From Hordeum vulgare subsp. vulgare (taxonomy: Eukaryota; Streptophyta; Magnoliopsida; Poales; Poaceae), in contig NC_058519.1 of the NCBI RefSeq assembly GCF_904849725.1, positions 184,377,703 through 184,441,702 on the forward strand: a stretch of DNA of 64,000 nt, given 5' to 3'. Under the pieces are notes generated by a model. The model did no database searches. It was not told where the DNA came from and saw only the letters and a list, made by a program, of their open reading frames with translations. The position numbers and the translations under genes are program-made. This document shows positions 11,936 to 24,157 of this stretch, one piece after another. Position 1 is the first letter of the stretch. Each line of letters starts with the position of its first letter.

Positions 11936-14900
11936 TGTAGTGACCCGACCCAAGACGAGTCAAGCCTCTGGTGTTTCTGTACCATCCCAAGATCATGCTG
12001 GTACACACACAGTACATAATGTATATATTCAAGAGTTCAATCACACAGCTTTATTAATCGAAATCTCATAAAGAGTACTTTATTACAATAAAGTGGCTGA
12101 AGGCCAACTCATGATATATCTAACGAAGACTAAGCAGAAGCATCAGGTAGACGAGTCCATCCGACTCCAAGGGCATGTCGCTGAGCGTAGAACGTAGCCT
12201 CACTCCCGGTCAGAAAAGTACTCTGCAACATGATACGTTGCAGCCGTGTAGGTCAGCATATTGAATATGCCGGCAAGTCATCAAAGAGAGGAGAAAAAAA
12301 AATAATCAACTATCTCTACATGCATATTTGGCCGGTGGGGCTAAGTTTTGCATAAAGCCAGTTTTATCCTACAACATGAGGGGTTTGAAGCAAAATATTA
12401 CTACATTGTTTGTTGTTAACGAGATGGTTCCGCCAACCAATTCTCGTACCCGAATAGTTATTAACACCCACATCATTATTAAGTTGTGTCGAGAGTTCCG
12501 GGGAAATTCAATGCCTTCGGCTCAAGCTGTCCATGACCGTGGACACGGCTAATCGATTAGGTTGGTCACTCTGCAGAGTTTTGCACACGTTCCCCACAAT
12601 ATTTGATCGCCTCCGGGTTTGTCCTCGCACTTCAGGGTGTTTGAAGACCGGATGATCAAAACATGGTCTTTCAACGGGTCCCTCTGAATCCCTGTCGGTG
12701 CCCATCCATTCCTACCGTTCTTCTACATCTGCTAGCATCGCCTGTCCAGAGTCGCCGCGTTGTCCAACCAAGCCAGAGCCCATAATGGCTTGTGGCTGTG
12801 CAGGTAAGCCTTGGGTCTTGAAAATATCCGTCCGTCTCTTCGAGCCTGGGTGAAGCTTTCCGCAGGATCACATGGCCTCTCCAGCATCCCGGGCATCCAC
12901 TGGGTTCTCCAGGGAGCCGATCAACCGTCCTTCACCCAGAGTTGCATTGCGTCCGAGGTCTTGAAAATCTTGTCTTAACCGGTCTTGATTATTATATCAA
13001 CCTCGCATCACTCGTGGCTCAACCGATAACCCGTCTACTCAAGCATAGCATTAAGAAATTGTCGTCCCGGGGCCAAGTATCGAGGTTGTTGTGTTCCTAC
13101 CACATGATACTACAACTTATACTAAAGTTTCCAAGTACCTAGGCAGCATGCAATTGGGCAAAGAAGGTGATCTACCATGCATCGAAAACATAGGTAAAAT
13201 AACATGATCAAAATGACTTGCCTTGATGATAGTTGTCTTGCTCGAGCGCTTCTAAGTAACACGCTTCGCACTCCAGATGATCTACCGATACAAACACAAA
13301 GCACACCATAAGCACTTCACTCATTCAACAAGTAAAAATAACATCACAAGTAAGGATTTGCTAAAGTCTACTTAAAAAAATTTATCGCGCGCCGGTATGG
13401 CAGAAACTTGTTTCTGTTGAAAACACCAGTAAAAATACTTCAAAAATTTTGAAACTTCTACCACAGTAAGATTTTATCACTAGGAAGCAGTAGAAAAAAG
13501 AATCAACTCAAAATCATTTTTTAAAATCCTGGAATAGGCAAAACAAGGGTTAAACTAAATCTGATCTAACTTATATTTGAAAATTTCAAACATAGACACA
13601 TTATATGTTTTTAAAAACTACAGGAAATTTGTGAGCTACTCGAAAAAGAATCAATGTCATTGGACTTCGGGATCAAAAGTTGTGGCCAAAACAAAACAGA
13701 AACTTTCTGTTTTTGCAATTTTGGACAGAAAAACTGAAGTTAAATAGTAGCTAACAGAGGGGTACACGTAGCAGGTTGCTATAGGCCGAGGGAGGTGTTT
13801 GTTGCAAAGCTTTGAGCAAACGGCCGGAGGCTAATGAAGTTTGCTGGCTAAAACATTAAGTGAAAATAAACCGCCGGTTTTCTAATCTAAACCGAACAGT
13901 TTTCCTAGGGTCTAATCTAGACCATACAACTTAAATCTAACGGCTACAACGAAGAAAAGGAAAAGGAACAGAGAGGGGAGGAGAGCTACCGTGCTGGCCG
14001 TGGGCTAGCTCCAGCGAGGGGCGTCGACGGCGAGGGGGAAGGGGGCTCCGGGGCGTTGGAGGAGTCGGGGCGGCGGCGGTGATGGTCCTCCTCCGAGGGG
14101 AAGCGGTCGGGGGGGACGGAGAGGGCGCTGGGGTGCTGCTCCCAGGGGGCGAAGTGGGCAGCAGGAGCTCGGCTCCGGCGGCGGTGCTGCAGAGGCTAGG
14201 GGCGGCGGCTCGGCGAGGAAGGGGTGGAACGGGGGCGGCTCGGGGGCGGGGTTCTTATAGGCTAGGAGTGGGAGAGATAAGGAAGGGGAGGGAGGGAAAT
14301 CGGGGAAGAAATCCCGAGGTTCCTGCTCGGGCTCGGTCTCGGTAGAAGAAAGGAAGGGAGAGGAGAGGGATGACCGACGGGAGGGGGTTCGGTCGGTGGG
14401 GGCCACTCGGCAGAGAGAGGGAGGCGGGGAAAGGTGGGGCGGTCGGCCGGCATCTAAGGCCTTCGGGATCCCGGGGACACGGGATTCGGCCCAAGTCTAA
14501 AAAGCGCTCGGGCGGCGGCGGCTAACTTTCCTATTTTTATAACTTTTCTGAAACAGAAAACAAAAACGAACAAAAGGAAAGTAAACCAAAATATTATTAT
14601 AGGGTATTATATACCAAAAAAATCAGAAAAATATTCTCTACCCGAATAACATTTTTCCAAAGCAAAAATAAAAACTTTAAAAAATGTTTTTTCAGAAATT
14701 CCCAAATTTGCTTTATTTCTTTTTGCAAATAATCCTTGGATTTTCTTGGCTCCAACATTTCAAAAATTGCCCACTCTTTGGAGGGTCATTTTCCTCCGCT
14801 CTCTCTCTTGCATGCAAGAGAGTATTTCTCCGGGCTTTTCTCGTGCGAGGAAAAATGGAAAATGCGAATCAAAAGACGAAAGAAATTCACGTGCTAAATT

Positions 14901-14973
14901 TATTTCAATCAACATGCATAGATGCTTAGCTACAATGTAAAACATTCCCAATTAGGAAAATTGGGATGTTACA
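11936..14973 (-). repeat. Chromovirus 3' LTR (left copy)
   Basis: Runs on the plus strand from TGTAGTGACCC to GGGATGTTACA. It contains a strongly GC-rich block (about 13990-14520) that gives long Pro-rich chance ORFs on both strands, and a minus-strand TATA-like CTATAAGAA near 14250-14260. A terminal palindrome lies at 14941-14970. Confidence 0.92.
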
Positions 14974-14992
14974 AACCTACCCACCTTAAGAT
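14974..14992 (-). other. Polypurine tract of chromovirus
   Basis: On the minus strand a purine-rich AAGGTGGGTAGG lies immediately before the 3' LTR, the expected PPT position. Confidence 0.55.
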
Positions 14993-17900
14993 GAATCTCT
15001 CCCTCGAGATTCGGGTTGGCTAGAAAACAGGTGCGGGTGGTCTCGACGAAGATCCTCTTCTCGTTCCCAGGTGGCTTCTTCCTCGGTGTGGTTGCTCCAC
15101 AACACCTTGCAGAACTTGATGATTTTGCTGCGGGTAACTCTGTTGGCAGTCTCGAGAATCCTGACGGGTTTCTCCTCATACGTCAGATCACTGTCAAGCT
15201 GTATGGCCTCTAGGGGCACTGTATCTCTCAACGGAACATCGGCCATCTCAGCGTGGCATTTCTTCAACTGGGAAACATGGAAGACATCATGAACTCCGGA
15301 CAATCCTTCCAGCATTTCCAGTTTGTATGCAACTTCGCCTCTACGTTCAAGAATTTTGTAGGGGCCAATGAAACGAGGGGCTAATTTTCCTTTCACACCG
15401 AATCTCTTGATTCCTCGAAGTGCAGACACCCGAAGATATGCTCGGTCTCCCACTTCGTACGTTACTTCCTTGCGTTTGCTGTCAGCATAACTCTTCTACC
15501 TGGACTGAGCTATCTTGAGTCGGTCACGAATAAGCTTGACCTTCTCTTCAGAATCTCGGATAAGGTCGGGACCAAAAAGTTGTCGATCTCCAACTCCATC
15601 CCACATCAACGGTGTTCTGCACCTCCTTCCGTATAGAGCTTCGAAAGGGGCCATCTTCAGACTGGTCTGGTAGCTGTTGTTGTATCAGAACTCGGCATAC
15701 GGTAAATTGTCATCCCAACTAGACCCATAGTCTAGTGCGCAAGCTCTCAACATGTCCTCCAGAATCTAATTGACTCTCTCGGTCTGTCCATCTGTCTGCG
15801 GGTGAAAAGCTGTACTGAACTCCAATCTCGTTCCCAAGGTTTCATGCAGTTGGTGCCAAAATTTGGATGTGAACTGAGTCCCTCTATCTGACACAATGCT
15901 CTTCGGTACTCCGTGCAGACATACGATCCTCGTCATATATATCTTGGCCAGCTTGGCACTCGTGTAAGTAGTCTTCACCGGAATGAAGTGAGCTACCTTG
16001 GTCAAACGATCGACCACAACCCAAATAGAATCATAGCTAGAACGGGTCCAAGGTAATCCTGTGATGAAGTCCATACCAAGCTTTTCCCATTTCCACTCAG
16101 GTATCGACAGAGGTTGGAGCAAACCTGCTGGCTTCTGATGCTCGGCTTTTACTCGCTGACAAACATCGCATATCGCTACGAACTCGGCAATGTCTTTCTT
16201 CAATCCTGTCCACCAGAAACTTTCTTTCAGATCCAAATACATCTTGGTGTTGTCGGGGTGTATCGAGTACGGGGAATCATGGGCCTATTGAAGTATCAAC
16301 TTCCTGAGTTCGGGATCATGGGGCACATAGATGCGATCCTCAAACCATAAAGTTCCGTGTTCATCCTCACGAAAACCTTTAGCCTTCCCGTCTTTCATTT
16401 TCTGCTTAATCTCAGCTATCTCCTTGTCTGATTTCTGTGCTTCGTGGATCCTTTCTGTCAAAATAGACTGAATTTCCAGTGTGGCAACAAATCCTCTTGG
16501 AATTATCTCCAATTTGAGCTCTCGGAGGTCATCGACTAACTCCTGGGGTATTCCTCGAGCTGTGAGTGTGTTCACATAACTCTTGCGGCTCAACGCATCG
16601 GCTACAACATTTGCCTTGCCTGGGTGATAATGCAATCTCATGTCATAGTCCTTGATCAACTCTAGCCATCGCCTCTGTCTGAGGTTCAACTCCTTCTGCG
16701 TGAAGATGTACTTCAGGCTCTTGTGATCAGTGTAAACATCATAACTATTTCCGATCAGGAAATGTCTCCAGGTCTTGAGAGCGTGCACTACAGCTGCTAG
16801 TTCCAAGTCATGTGTGGCATAATTCAACTCATGAGGTCTGAGCTGTCTGGATGCATAGGCTACAACTTTGCCTTCTTGCATGAGCACTCCTCCGAGTCCT
16901 TGACGAGAAGCATCACAGTAAACCTGGAAATCCTTCCGAATGTTTGGCAATATCAGCACTGGGGCTGTAACAAGACGTTTCTTCAGCTCTTGAAAACTGG
17001 TTTCACATTCCTCAGTCCAAATATACTTGGATTCCTTCTTCAACAACTCTGTCATGGTCTTGGCAATCTTTAAGAAATTCTCAATGAACCTCCGGTAATA
17101 TCCGGCAAGTCTGAGGAAACTGCGGATCTCCTTGACTGAAGTTGGTGCTACCCATTCGGTGACTGCTGCGACCTTGGCAGGGTCCACTGCTATTCCTTCT
17201 CCTGAGATGACGTGTCCGAGGAATCCGACTTCCTTCAACCAAAACTCACATTTTCTGAACTTTGCATATAGCTTATGTTCTCGAAGCTTCTCCAGAACTA
17301 GACGCAGATGTTCCTTGTGTTCCTCTTCGTTCTTGGAGAATATCAGTATGTCATCGATGAACACCACGACAAACTTGTCCAAGTATTCCATAAATACCTT
17401 GTTCATCAGATTCATAAAATATGCTGGAGCATTAGTCAGTCCAAATGACATGACCGTGTACTCATACAAGCCGTACCGAGTGGTGAAGGTTGTCTTGGGT
17501 ATATCCTGTTCACGAATCTTCAACTGATGATACCCAGATCGAAGATCGATCTTTGAGAATACGCGAGCTCCAACTAACTGATCAAACAGATCATTGATCA
17601 TCGGCAAGGGGTACTTGTTCTTGATGGTCACATCGTTCAATGCACGATAATCGACAACCATTCTCAGGGAGTTGTCCTTCTTTTCAACCAAGAGCACTGG
17701 GGCTCCCCAAGGCGAAGAACTTGGGCGAATATACCCTTTGTCCAACAACTCCTTAATTTGCTTCTTGATTTCTATCAAGTCATTTGCGGGCATCCGATAG
17801 GGTCTCTTGGATATCGGGGCTGTTCCGGGTAATAGCTCAATCAAGAACTCAATTACTCTATCGGGTGGCATGCCTGGCAATTCCTCCGGAAATACATCTG

Positions 17901-19419
17901 GGTACTCCTGTACAATCGGTACTTCCTCCTGGACTACTCCCGTGAGAGAGTTTACTCGCTTACTCCGTGTCGGGCGCTGAGACACGTACTTAATCCGTTT
18001 CTGCTCGGGGGTGGTGAGAAAAATAGACTTAAGGGCACAATCGATATTCCCTTCATACTTGGCCAACCAATCCATGCCTAGGATTACATCCAATCCCTGG
18101 GACTCTAATACGATGAGGTCGGTGGGAAAATTATGGTTCCCGATGTTGAGACTCAAAGCATGGCATCCTATCCCGGCTGTCATCATGCCTCCTGGGGAAT
18201 TGACCTTAATAGGCTGGCTGAGGGTTCTAGTTGGCAAACTATACTTTTCCAGAACTACCCTTGATATGAATGAATGTGTTGCACCAGAATCAAAAAGTAC
18301 CAATACTGGACGTGAATTTAGCAAAAACTTACCAACCATAGTATCGGGGTGATCATAGACCTCTTCAACATCAATGTGGTTCACCTGAGCTCGAGGAAAG
18401 GGATTGGGCTTCTTTGCTGCAGAGTTTTCGTTGCCGTTTCCATTTCCCTGCTTGTTCTGGGGACATTCGGTGGCATAGTGTCCCGCCTTTTGACACTTGA
18501 AGCAAGTGATGTGAGTCAGATCCTTCTGAGCTGGAGCTGAATGCTGCTGAGTGCCAGTACCGCCATTCTTGAAGTTGCTGTTATTGTGGTGGTTCCCATT
18601 TCCTCCATGGTTGTGGCCTCCATGGTTGTGCACTGGGTGGTTATGCTGAACGTGTCCTCCAAACTTACCGGATCCAGTCCCGGTATTCCCTGGATAAGGG
18701 GTGTAGCAAGGCTTCTGCTGAGTGTCGGAGTTGAACTTTCCAACCCCATACTTTCGCTTGCGGTTCTCCATCTGCTGGTGTTTCCCCTCCAAGATGAGGG
18801 CCTTATCAACCAGCTCCTGGTAGTTGTTGAAGGTGGCTACAGTCAACTGAATGCTCAGCTCATCATTGAGTCCTTCCAAGAACTTTTCCTGCTTGGCCGC
18901 ATAATCGGCCACATCTCCAGGTGCATAACGGGCGAGCATGCTGAATTCATCGACGTACTGGGCCACAGAGCGATTCCCCTGGCGTAAGTTGCGAAACTCG
19001 CGTTTCTTCAGACTCATTGCACCAGCTGAGACATGTGCGGTGCGGAAGGCTTGCTTAAATTGCTCCCAAGTGACTCCAGCAATGGGATAAGTGGTGGTGT
19101 AATTCTCCCACCAAGCAGCTGCAGGGCCTTCAAGTTGATGCGCGGCAAAACGCACCTTCTCAGTTTCAGAACAACCAGCAGTGATAAGTTCACGCTCCAT
19201 CTTGCGGAGCCAATCATCTGCCACAATGGGCTCAATGCTGCTGGAGAAAGTTGGAGGGTTCAACCTCAGAAAACGGGTGAGGTTGTCGGCCTGGGGTGGG
19301 TGACGGTCGTTGTTATTGTTCTAGTTCTGGATGATCAGCTGCATCAGGGTGTTTTGTTGCTGGATCAACTGGGTGAGTTCCGACGGAAAGTTGGACTCAG
19401 GGGCGCGTCTCGGAGGCAT
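14986..19419 (-). pseudogene. gag-pol: Chromovirus Gag-Pol polyprotein with nonsense codons
   Basis: One continuous frame from ATG 19419 to a stop at 14986. Gag core is at 19263-18600, with CCHC knuckle [14 protein letters not shown] near 18500. Protease has active site [10 protein letters not shown] near 18280. Reverse transcriptase spans about 17850-17050 with catalytic FIDD near 17350. RNase H follows (CDASRQ near 16910, VADALSR near 16600). Integrase has a zinc finger (CDVC near 16170), DDE residues in MDFITG, SDRGTQF and QTERVN, and a GPY/F region (RFIGPYKILERRG). A chromodomain-like end (ILETANR, KVLWSNH, ATWEREEDL) lies near 15190-15040. In-frame stops: 19321-19323, 16285-16287, 15766-15768, 15685-15687 and 15496-15498. 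No frameshift was detected among the segments. Three of the stops fit CAG-to-TAG changes. The wild-type product makes element cDNA and targets integration to chromatin; this copy is inactive. Confidence 0.92.
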
Positions 19420-19630
19420 CTAATGTTTGTGGAGGGGTGAGATTAGCATAGAACAATGGTCTAAGAGTAATTACACTACCCATATGAATGCAACACACAA
19501 GTATCACACCACACATTTTATTCAATACCATCACAAAGGTTCACACGGGGATACAAAATTCGATAATCCTAACATCGGCCTAAACGTATAACGATAAGGT
19601 AAATTTGGTGGTCTAGTCTAAGTGTCCTCC
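19420..19630 (-). other. Spacer between leader ORF and gag
   Basis: About 210 bp without coding features on the minus strand, separating the leader ORF stop from the gag ATG at 19419. Confidence 0.5.
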
Positions 19631-20338
19631 TCAGAAAAGCATGGTGACGGGTCCTTCGGTGGAGCTTTCTTCATAGTCCTCGTCGTTGCTGGTCAAGGGG
19701 GCTACGTCTCCTTCGAGATGAAGGTTCTCGCCCATGTCCAGTTCCTCCTCCAGGTATGCAACTCGAGTCTTCAGCTTCTCGATCCGCTCCAGGAAGTCCT
19801 TCGCCTCCAGTTCATGTTCATAGTGGGCTTCCCGGGCTGCTTCTTCTAGTTCAAGCTCGTGGAGTGAGAGTTGCTTGATCTTCCTGGCGTCCTTGATCAC
19901 ATGATGCTCCAGAGTCCCGCTGTACTTCTCCAAGATCTGGGCATAAGACAAGAGAGCGTCCTTGGTCTTGCTTGAGATGATTTCTCCGTCTTCGTTTCTT
20001 CGGGATACGGTGAATAGGTCTGGAGAAATAGGGCAGCCTTTGTATTCTTCCTTGATACCTCCGAGTGCACAATGGATCGCCATGTCCCTTCCGAGAATTC
20101 AGTTGGGTGTGATGAACTTGAAATCCATCGGCTCAGTGCGCGGCTGGAATGTCCTTCCGGGAATATGCACCTCGATCCTGTAGCGTGAATTCTCCGGGTA
20201 AGACGAAGTTGGCTTCCCTGTGATAGTCGGCAGAGCAATCCTCAAATCCTTGGTGATCTGCACCAGCTCCTTTCCGAACGGCATAGTGGTGTCGGGCTGG
20301 CAAAACTCCGTGAACTTAACAGGGATGAAGGTGGCCAT
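19631..20338 (-). pseudogene. Leader ORF upstream of chromovirus gag, coiled-coil protein
   Basis: Two segments in the same frame, 20338-20099 and 20083-19631, separated by one stop (TGA 20099-20101, where TGG for W is plausible), together about 235 codons. The N-terminal part (MATFIPVKFTEF..., IEVHIPGR) is a compact mixed domain. The C-terminal part is a long Glu/Lys/Leu heptad-like coiled coil (ELEEAAREAHYEHELEAK) ending in an acidic tail. It lies between the 5' LTR/PBS and gag in element orientation, where standard chromoviruses have only leader sequence. I recall similar ORFs annotated as hypothetical in Triticeae but know no function. Preservation of the frame over 700 bp except one substitution argues that it was once translated. 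Confidence 0.65.
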
Positions 20339-20470
20339 CTAAACATTGGAAAATCGGAGAGAAGTCAGAAATGATCAGAAGAGGAAATAGAAGATTTATA
20401 GACATAAGTGAAAATAATTTCCTTCCTAAGGCTTTTCCATTCCTAGAGGTTACGTCCTAAGGTCAGCGTG

Positions 20471-20484
20471 TGCTCTGAATACCA
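20471..20484 (-). other. Primer-binding site of chromovirus
   Basis: On the minus strand TGGTATTCAGAGCA starts four bases after the 5' LTR. It matches the initiator-tRNA-Met PBS (TGGTATCAGAGC) with one inserted T. That insertion would weaken primer pairing. Confidence 0.75.
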
Positions 20485-20488
20485 TTTC

Positions 20489-23400
20489 TATAGCGACCCG
20501 ATCCAAGACGAGTCAAGCCTCCGGTGTTTCTGTACCATCCCAAGATCATGCTGGTACACACACAATACATAATGTATATATTCAACAGTACAATCACACA
20601 GCTTTATTAATCGAAATCTCATAAAGAGTACTTTATTACAATAACGGATTACAATAAAGTGGCTGAAGGCCAACTCATGAGATATCTAACGAAGACTAAG
20701 CGGAAGCATCAGGTAGACGAGTCCATCCGACTCCAAGGGCATGTCGCTGAGCGTAGAACGTAGCCTCACTCCTGGTCGGAAAAGTACTCTGCAACATGAT
20801 ACGTTGCAGCCGTGTAGGTCAGCATATTGAATATGCCGGCAAGTCATCAAAGAGAGGAGAAAAAAAATAATCAACTATCTCTACATGCATATTTGGCCGG
20901 TGGGGCTAAGTTTTGCATAAAGCCAGTTTTATCCTACAACATGAGGGGTTTGAAGCAAAATATTACTACATTGTTTGTTGTTAACGAGATGGTTCCGCCA
21001 ACCAATTCTCGTACCCGAATAGTTATTAACCCCCACATCATTATTAAGTTGTGTCGAGAGTTCCGGGGAAATTCAATGCCTTCGGCTCAAGCTGTCCATG
21101 ACCATGGACACGGCTTATCGATTAGGTTGGGCACTCCGCAGAGTTTTGCACACGTTCCCCACAAGATTTGATCGCCTCCGGATTTGTCCTCGCACTTCAG
21201 GGTGTTTGAAGACCGGATGATCAAAACATGGTCTTTCAACGGGTCCCTCTGAATCCCTGTCGGTGCCCATCCATTCCTACCGTTCTTCTACATCTGCTAG
21301 CATCGCCTGTCCAGAGTCGCCGCGTTGTCCAACCAAGCCAGAGCCCATAATGGCTTGTGGCTGTGCAGGTAAGCCTTGGGTCTTGAAAATATCCGTCCGT
21401 CTCTTCGAGCCTGGGTGAAGCTTTCCGCAGGATCACATGGCCTCTCCAGCATCCCGGGCATCCACTGGGTTCTCCAGGGAGCCGATCAACCGTCCTTCAC
21501 CCAGAGTTGCATTGCGTCCGAGGTCTTGAAAATCTTGTCTTAACCGGTCTTGATTATTATATCAACCTCGCATCACTCGTGGTATACACTCAACCGATAA
21601 CCCGTCTACTCAAGCATAGCATTAAGAAATTGTCGTCCCGGGGCCAAGTATCGAGGTTGTTGTGTTCCTACCACATGATACTACAACTTATACTAAAGTT
21701 TCCAAGTACCTAGGCAGCATGCAATTGGGCAAAGAAGGTGATCTACCATGCATAGAAAACATAGGTAAAATAACATGATCAAAATGACTTGCCTTGATGA
21801 TAGTTGTCTTGCTCGAGCGCTTCTAAGTAACACGCTTCGCACTCCGGATGATCTACCGATACAAACACAAAGCGCACCATAAGCACTTCACTCATGCAAC
21901 AAGTAAAAAATAACATCACAAGTAAGGATTTGCTAAAGTCTACGTAAAAGAATTTATCGCGCGCCGGTATGGCAGAAACTTGTTTCTATATAAAACACCA
22001 GTAAAGATACTTTATAAATTTTGAAACTTCTACCACAGTAAGATTTTATCACTAGGAAGAAGTAGCAAAAAGAATCAACTCAAAATCATTTTTTAAACTC
22101 CTGGAATAGGCAAAACAAGGGTCAAACTAAATCTGATCTAACTTATATTTTAGAATTTCAAACATAGACAAATTATATGTTTTTAAAAACTACAGGAAAT
22201 TTTTGAGCTACTGGAAAAAGAATCAATGTCATTGGACTTCGGGATCAAAAGTTGTGGCCAAAACAAAACAGAAACTTTCTGTTTTTGCAATTTTGGACAG
22301 AAAAACTGAAGTTAAATAGTAGCTAACAGAGGGGTACACGTGGCAGGTTGCTATAGGCCAAGGGAGGTGTTTGTTGCAAAGCTTTGATCAAACGGCCGGA
22401 GGCTAATGAAGTTTGCTGGCTAAAACATTAAGTGAAAATAAACCGCCGGTTTTCTAATCTAAACCGAACAGTTTTCCTAGGGTCTAATCTAGACCATACA
22501 ACTTAAATCTAACGGGTACAACGAAGAAAAGGAAAAGGAACAGAGAGGGGAGGAGAGCTACCGTGCTGGCCGTGGGGTAGCTCCAGTGAGGGGCGTCGCC
22601 GGCGAGGGGGAAGGGGGCTCCGGGGCGTTGGAGGAGTCGGGGCGGCGGCGGTGATGGTCCTCCTCCGAGGGGAAGCGGTCGGGGGGGCGGAGAGGGCGCT
22701 GGGGTGCTGCTCCCAGGGGCCGAAGTGGGCAGCAGGAGCTCGGCTCCGGCGGCGGTGCTGCAGAGGCTAGGGGCGGCGGCTCGGCGAGGAAGGGGTGGAA
22801 CGGGGGCGGCTCGGGGGCGGGGTTCTTATAGGCTAGGAGGGGGAGAGATAAGGAAGGGGAGGGAGGGAAATCGGGGAACAAATCCCGAGGTTCCTGCTCG
22901 GGCTCGGTCTCGGTAGAAGAAAGGAAGGGAGAGGAGAGGGATGACCGACGGGGAGGGGGTTCGGTCGGTGGGGGCCACTCGGAAGAGAGAGGGAGGCGGG
23001 GAAAGGTGGGGCGGTTGGCCGGCATCTATGGCCTTCGGGATCCTGGGGACAGGGGATTCGGCCCAAGTCTAAAAAGCGCTCGGGCGGCGGCGGCTAACTT
23101 TCCTATTTTTATAACTTTTCCGAAACAGAAAAAAAAACAAACAAAAGGAAAGTAAACCAAAATATTAATATAGGGTATTATATACCAAAAAAATCAGAAA
23201 AATATTCTCTACCCGAATAACATTTTTCCAAAGCAAAAATAAAAACTTTAAAAAAATGTTTTTTCAGAAATTCCCAAATTTGCTTTATTTGTTTTTGCAA
23301 ATATTTTTGCAAATAATCCTTGGATTTTCTTGGCTCCAACATTTCAAAAATTGCCCGCTCTTTGGAGGGTCATTTTCCTCCGCTCTCTCTCTTGCGTGCA

Positions 23401-23540
23401 AGAGAGTATTTCTCCGGGCTTTTCTTGTGCAAGGAAAAATGGAAAATGCGAATCAAAAGACGAAAGAAATTCACGTGCTAAAGCATAGATGCTTAGCTAC
23501 AATGTAAAACATTCCCAATTAGGAAAATTGGGATGTTACA
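20489..23540 (-). repeat. Chromovirus 5' LTR (right copy)
   Basis: Nearly identical to 11936-14973. It starts TATAGCGACCC (TG changed to TA at the inner edge) and ends GGATGTTACA. It contains the same GC-rich block (22560-23090) and terminal palindrome (23509-23537). Confidence 0.92.
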
Positions 23541-23545
23541 CATAT

Positions 23546-24157
23546 TCTGTGAGAGAGTGATTTTGTGTTGAGGCGACTATATTTAGAAGCACAAGAGGAA
23601 GGAGTTCATTAATCTACCACATCTATTACCTTTTGGAGGGTGGTGCCTCCTAGATTAGTTAGGTGTCGCTTGGGAGCCTCCTACTTTGTGTTGTGGAGTT
23701 GAACCAAGATGTTTGTAAGGGCAAGGAGATCGCCTACTTCGTGAAGACCTACCGTGAGTAAGGCTAGTCCCCCGTGGGCGTAAGCCGTGGTGGAATAGAC
23801 AAGGACGCTTCTTCATGGACCCTCCATGGGTGGAGCCCTCCGTGGAGTCGCGCAGTTGTTACCTCCATGGGTTGAAGTCTCCACTAACATGGACGTATGA
23901 TAGCGCCACCTATCGAAACCATGCCAAAAATCGTCGTGTCAACCTCATGCGTTTGATCTCCCTACCTCACTCATTTACTATACACTTGTATGTTTTACAT
24001 TCCGCTGCTACACTCTTAGAACTGCATGTGTAGGGTGTAATTGACCTGCTATAACCGCCATAGCTGCCTCTCAACTAAAATTGGGAAAAGGCAAAAAAAT
24101 TATCTTGTCAAGTAGTCTAATCACCCCCCCCCCTCTAGACATACTTTTGATCCTACA
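23546..24157 (+). repeat. Sirevirus 3' LTR, right part
   Basis: Continues the LTR after the CATAT duplication and ends 'cttttgatcctaca' at 24157. It matches the 5' LTR fragment 4220-4565. A long C run (near 24124-24133) precedes the end. Confidence 0.85.

Larger units (their letters stand above)
11936..23540 (-). mobile_element. Full-length Tekay-type chromovirus (Ty3/Gypsy)
   Basis: An 11,605-bp element with both LTRs (11936-14973 and 20489-23540, about 3.04 and 3.05 kb) and the 5-bp duplication CATAT at 11931-11935 and 23541-23545. On the minus strand the order is 5' LTR, PBS (20471-20484), leader ORF (20338-19631), gag-pol (19419-14986), PPT, 3' LTR. Domain order is Gag-PR-RT-RNaseH-INT-chromodomain, as in chromoviruses, and the Gag type plus the C-terminal chromodomain suggest Tekay/Del. 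The LTRs are similar but differ by substitutions and small indels (for example about 15 bp present near 14900 is missing near 23480), so the insertion is not recent. The coding region carries only point-type lesions and could not be translated through. Confidence 0.92.
4220..24157 (+). mobile_element. Sirevirus-like Copia element lacking pol, interrupted by a chromovirus
   Basis: Order: 5' LTR remnant (4220-4565), degraded gag (4563-6693), non-coding spacer with palindromes (6694-8418), degraded accessory ORF (8419-10514), polypurine tracts, and 3' LTR (11029-11935 plus 23546-24157). Features that match the Sirevirus (Maximus-lineage) Copia genus are an extended gag with a CCHC knuckle and coiled-coil tail, CpG-containing palindromes in the LTR, several polypurine tracts before the 3' LTR, and an extra ORF in the env position. 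I see no protease, integrase, reverse transcriptase or RNase H on either strand between gag and the accessory ORF, so the copy would be non-autonomous. Its right end abuts the interior of an Athila LTR, its apparent insertion target. Confidence 0.75.

Noticed and set aside
12328..13304. ORFs duplicated at 12328-12871 and 20827-21436
   Set aside because: The duplication is simply the two LTRs of the chromovirus. No coding signature.
14005..14494. Long Pro-rich open frames on both strands (also 22558-23066)
   Set aside because: They lie in the GC-rich block of the chromovirus LTRs, occur in both LTR copies, overlap on opposite strands and have no domain; they are explained by low stop frequency in GC-rich sequence.
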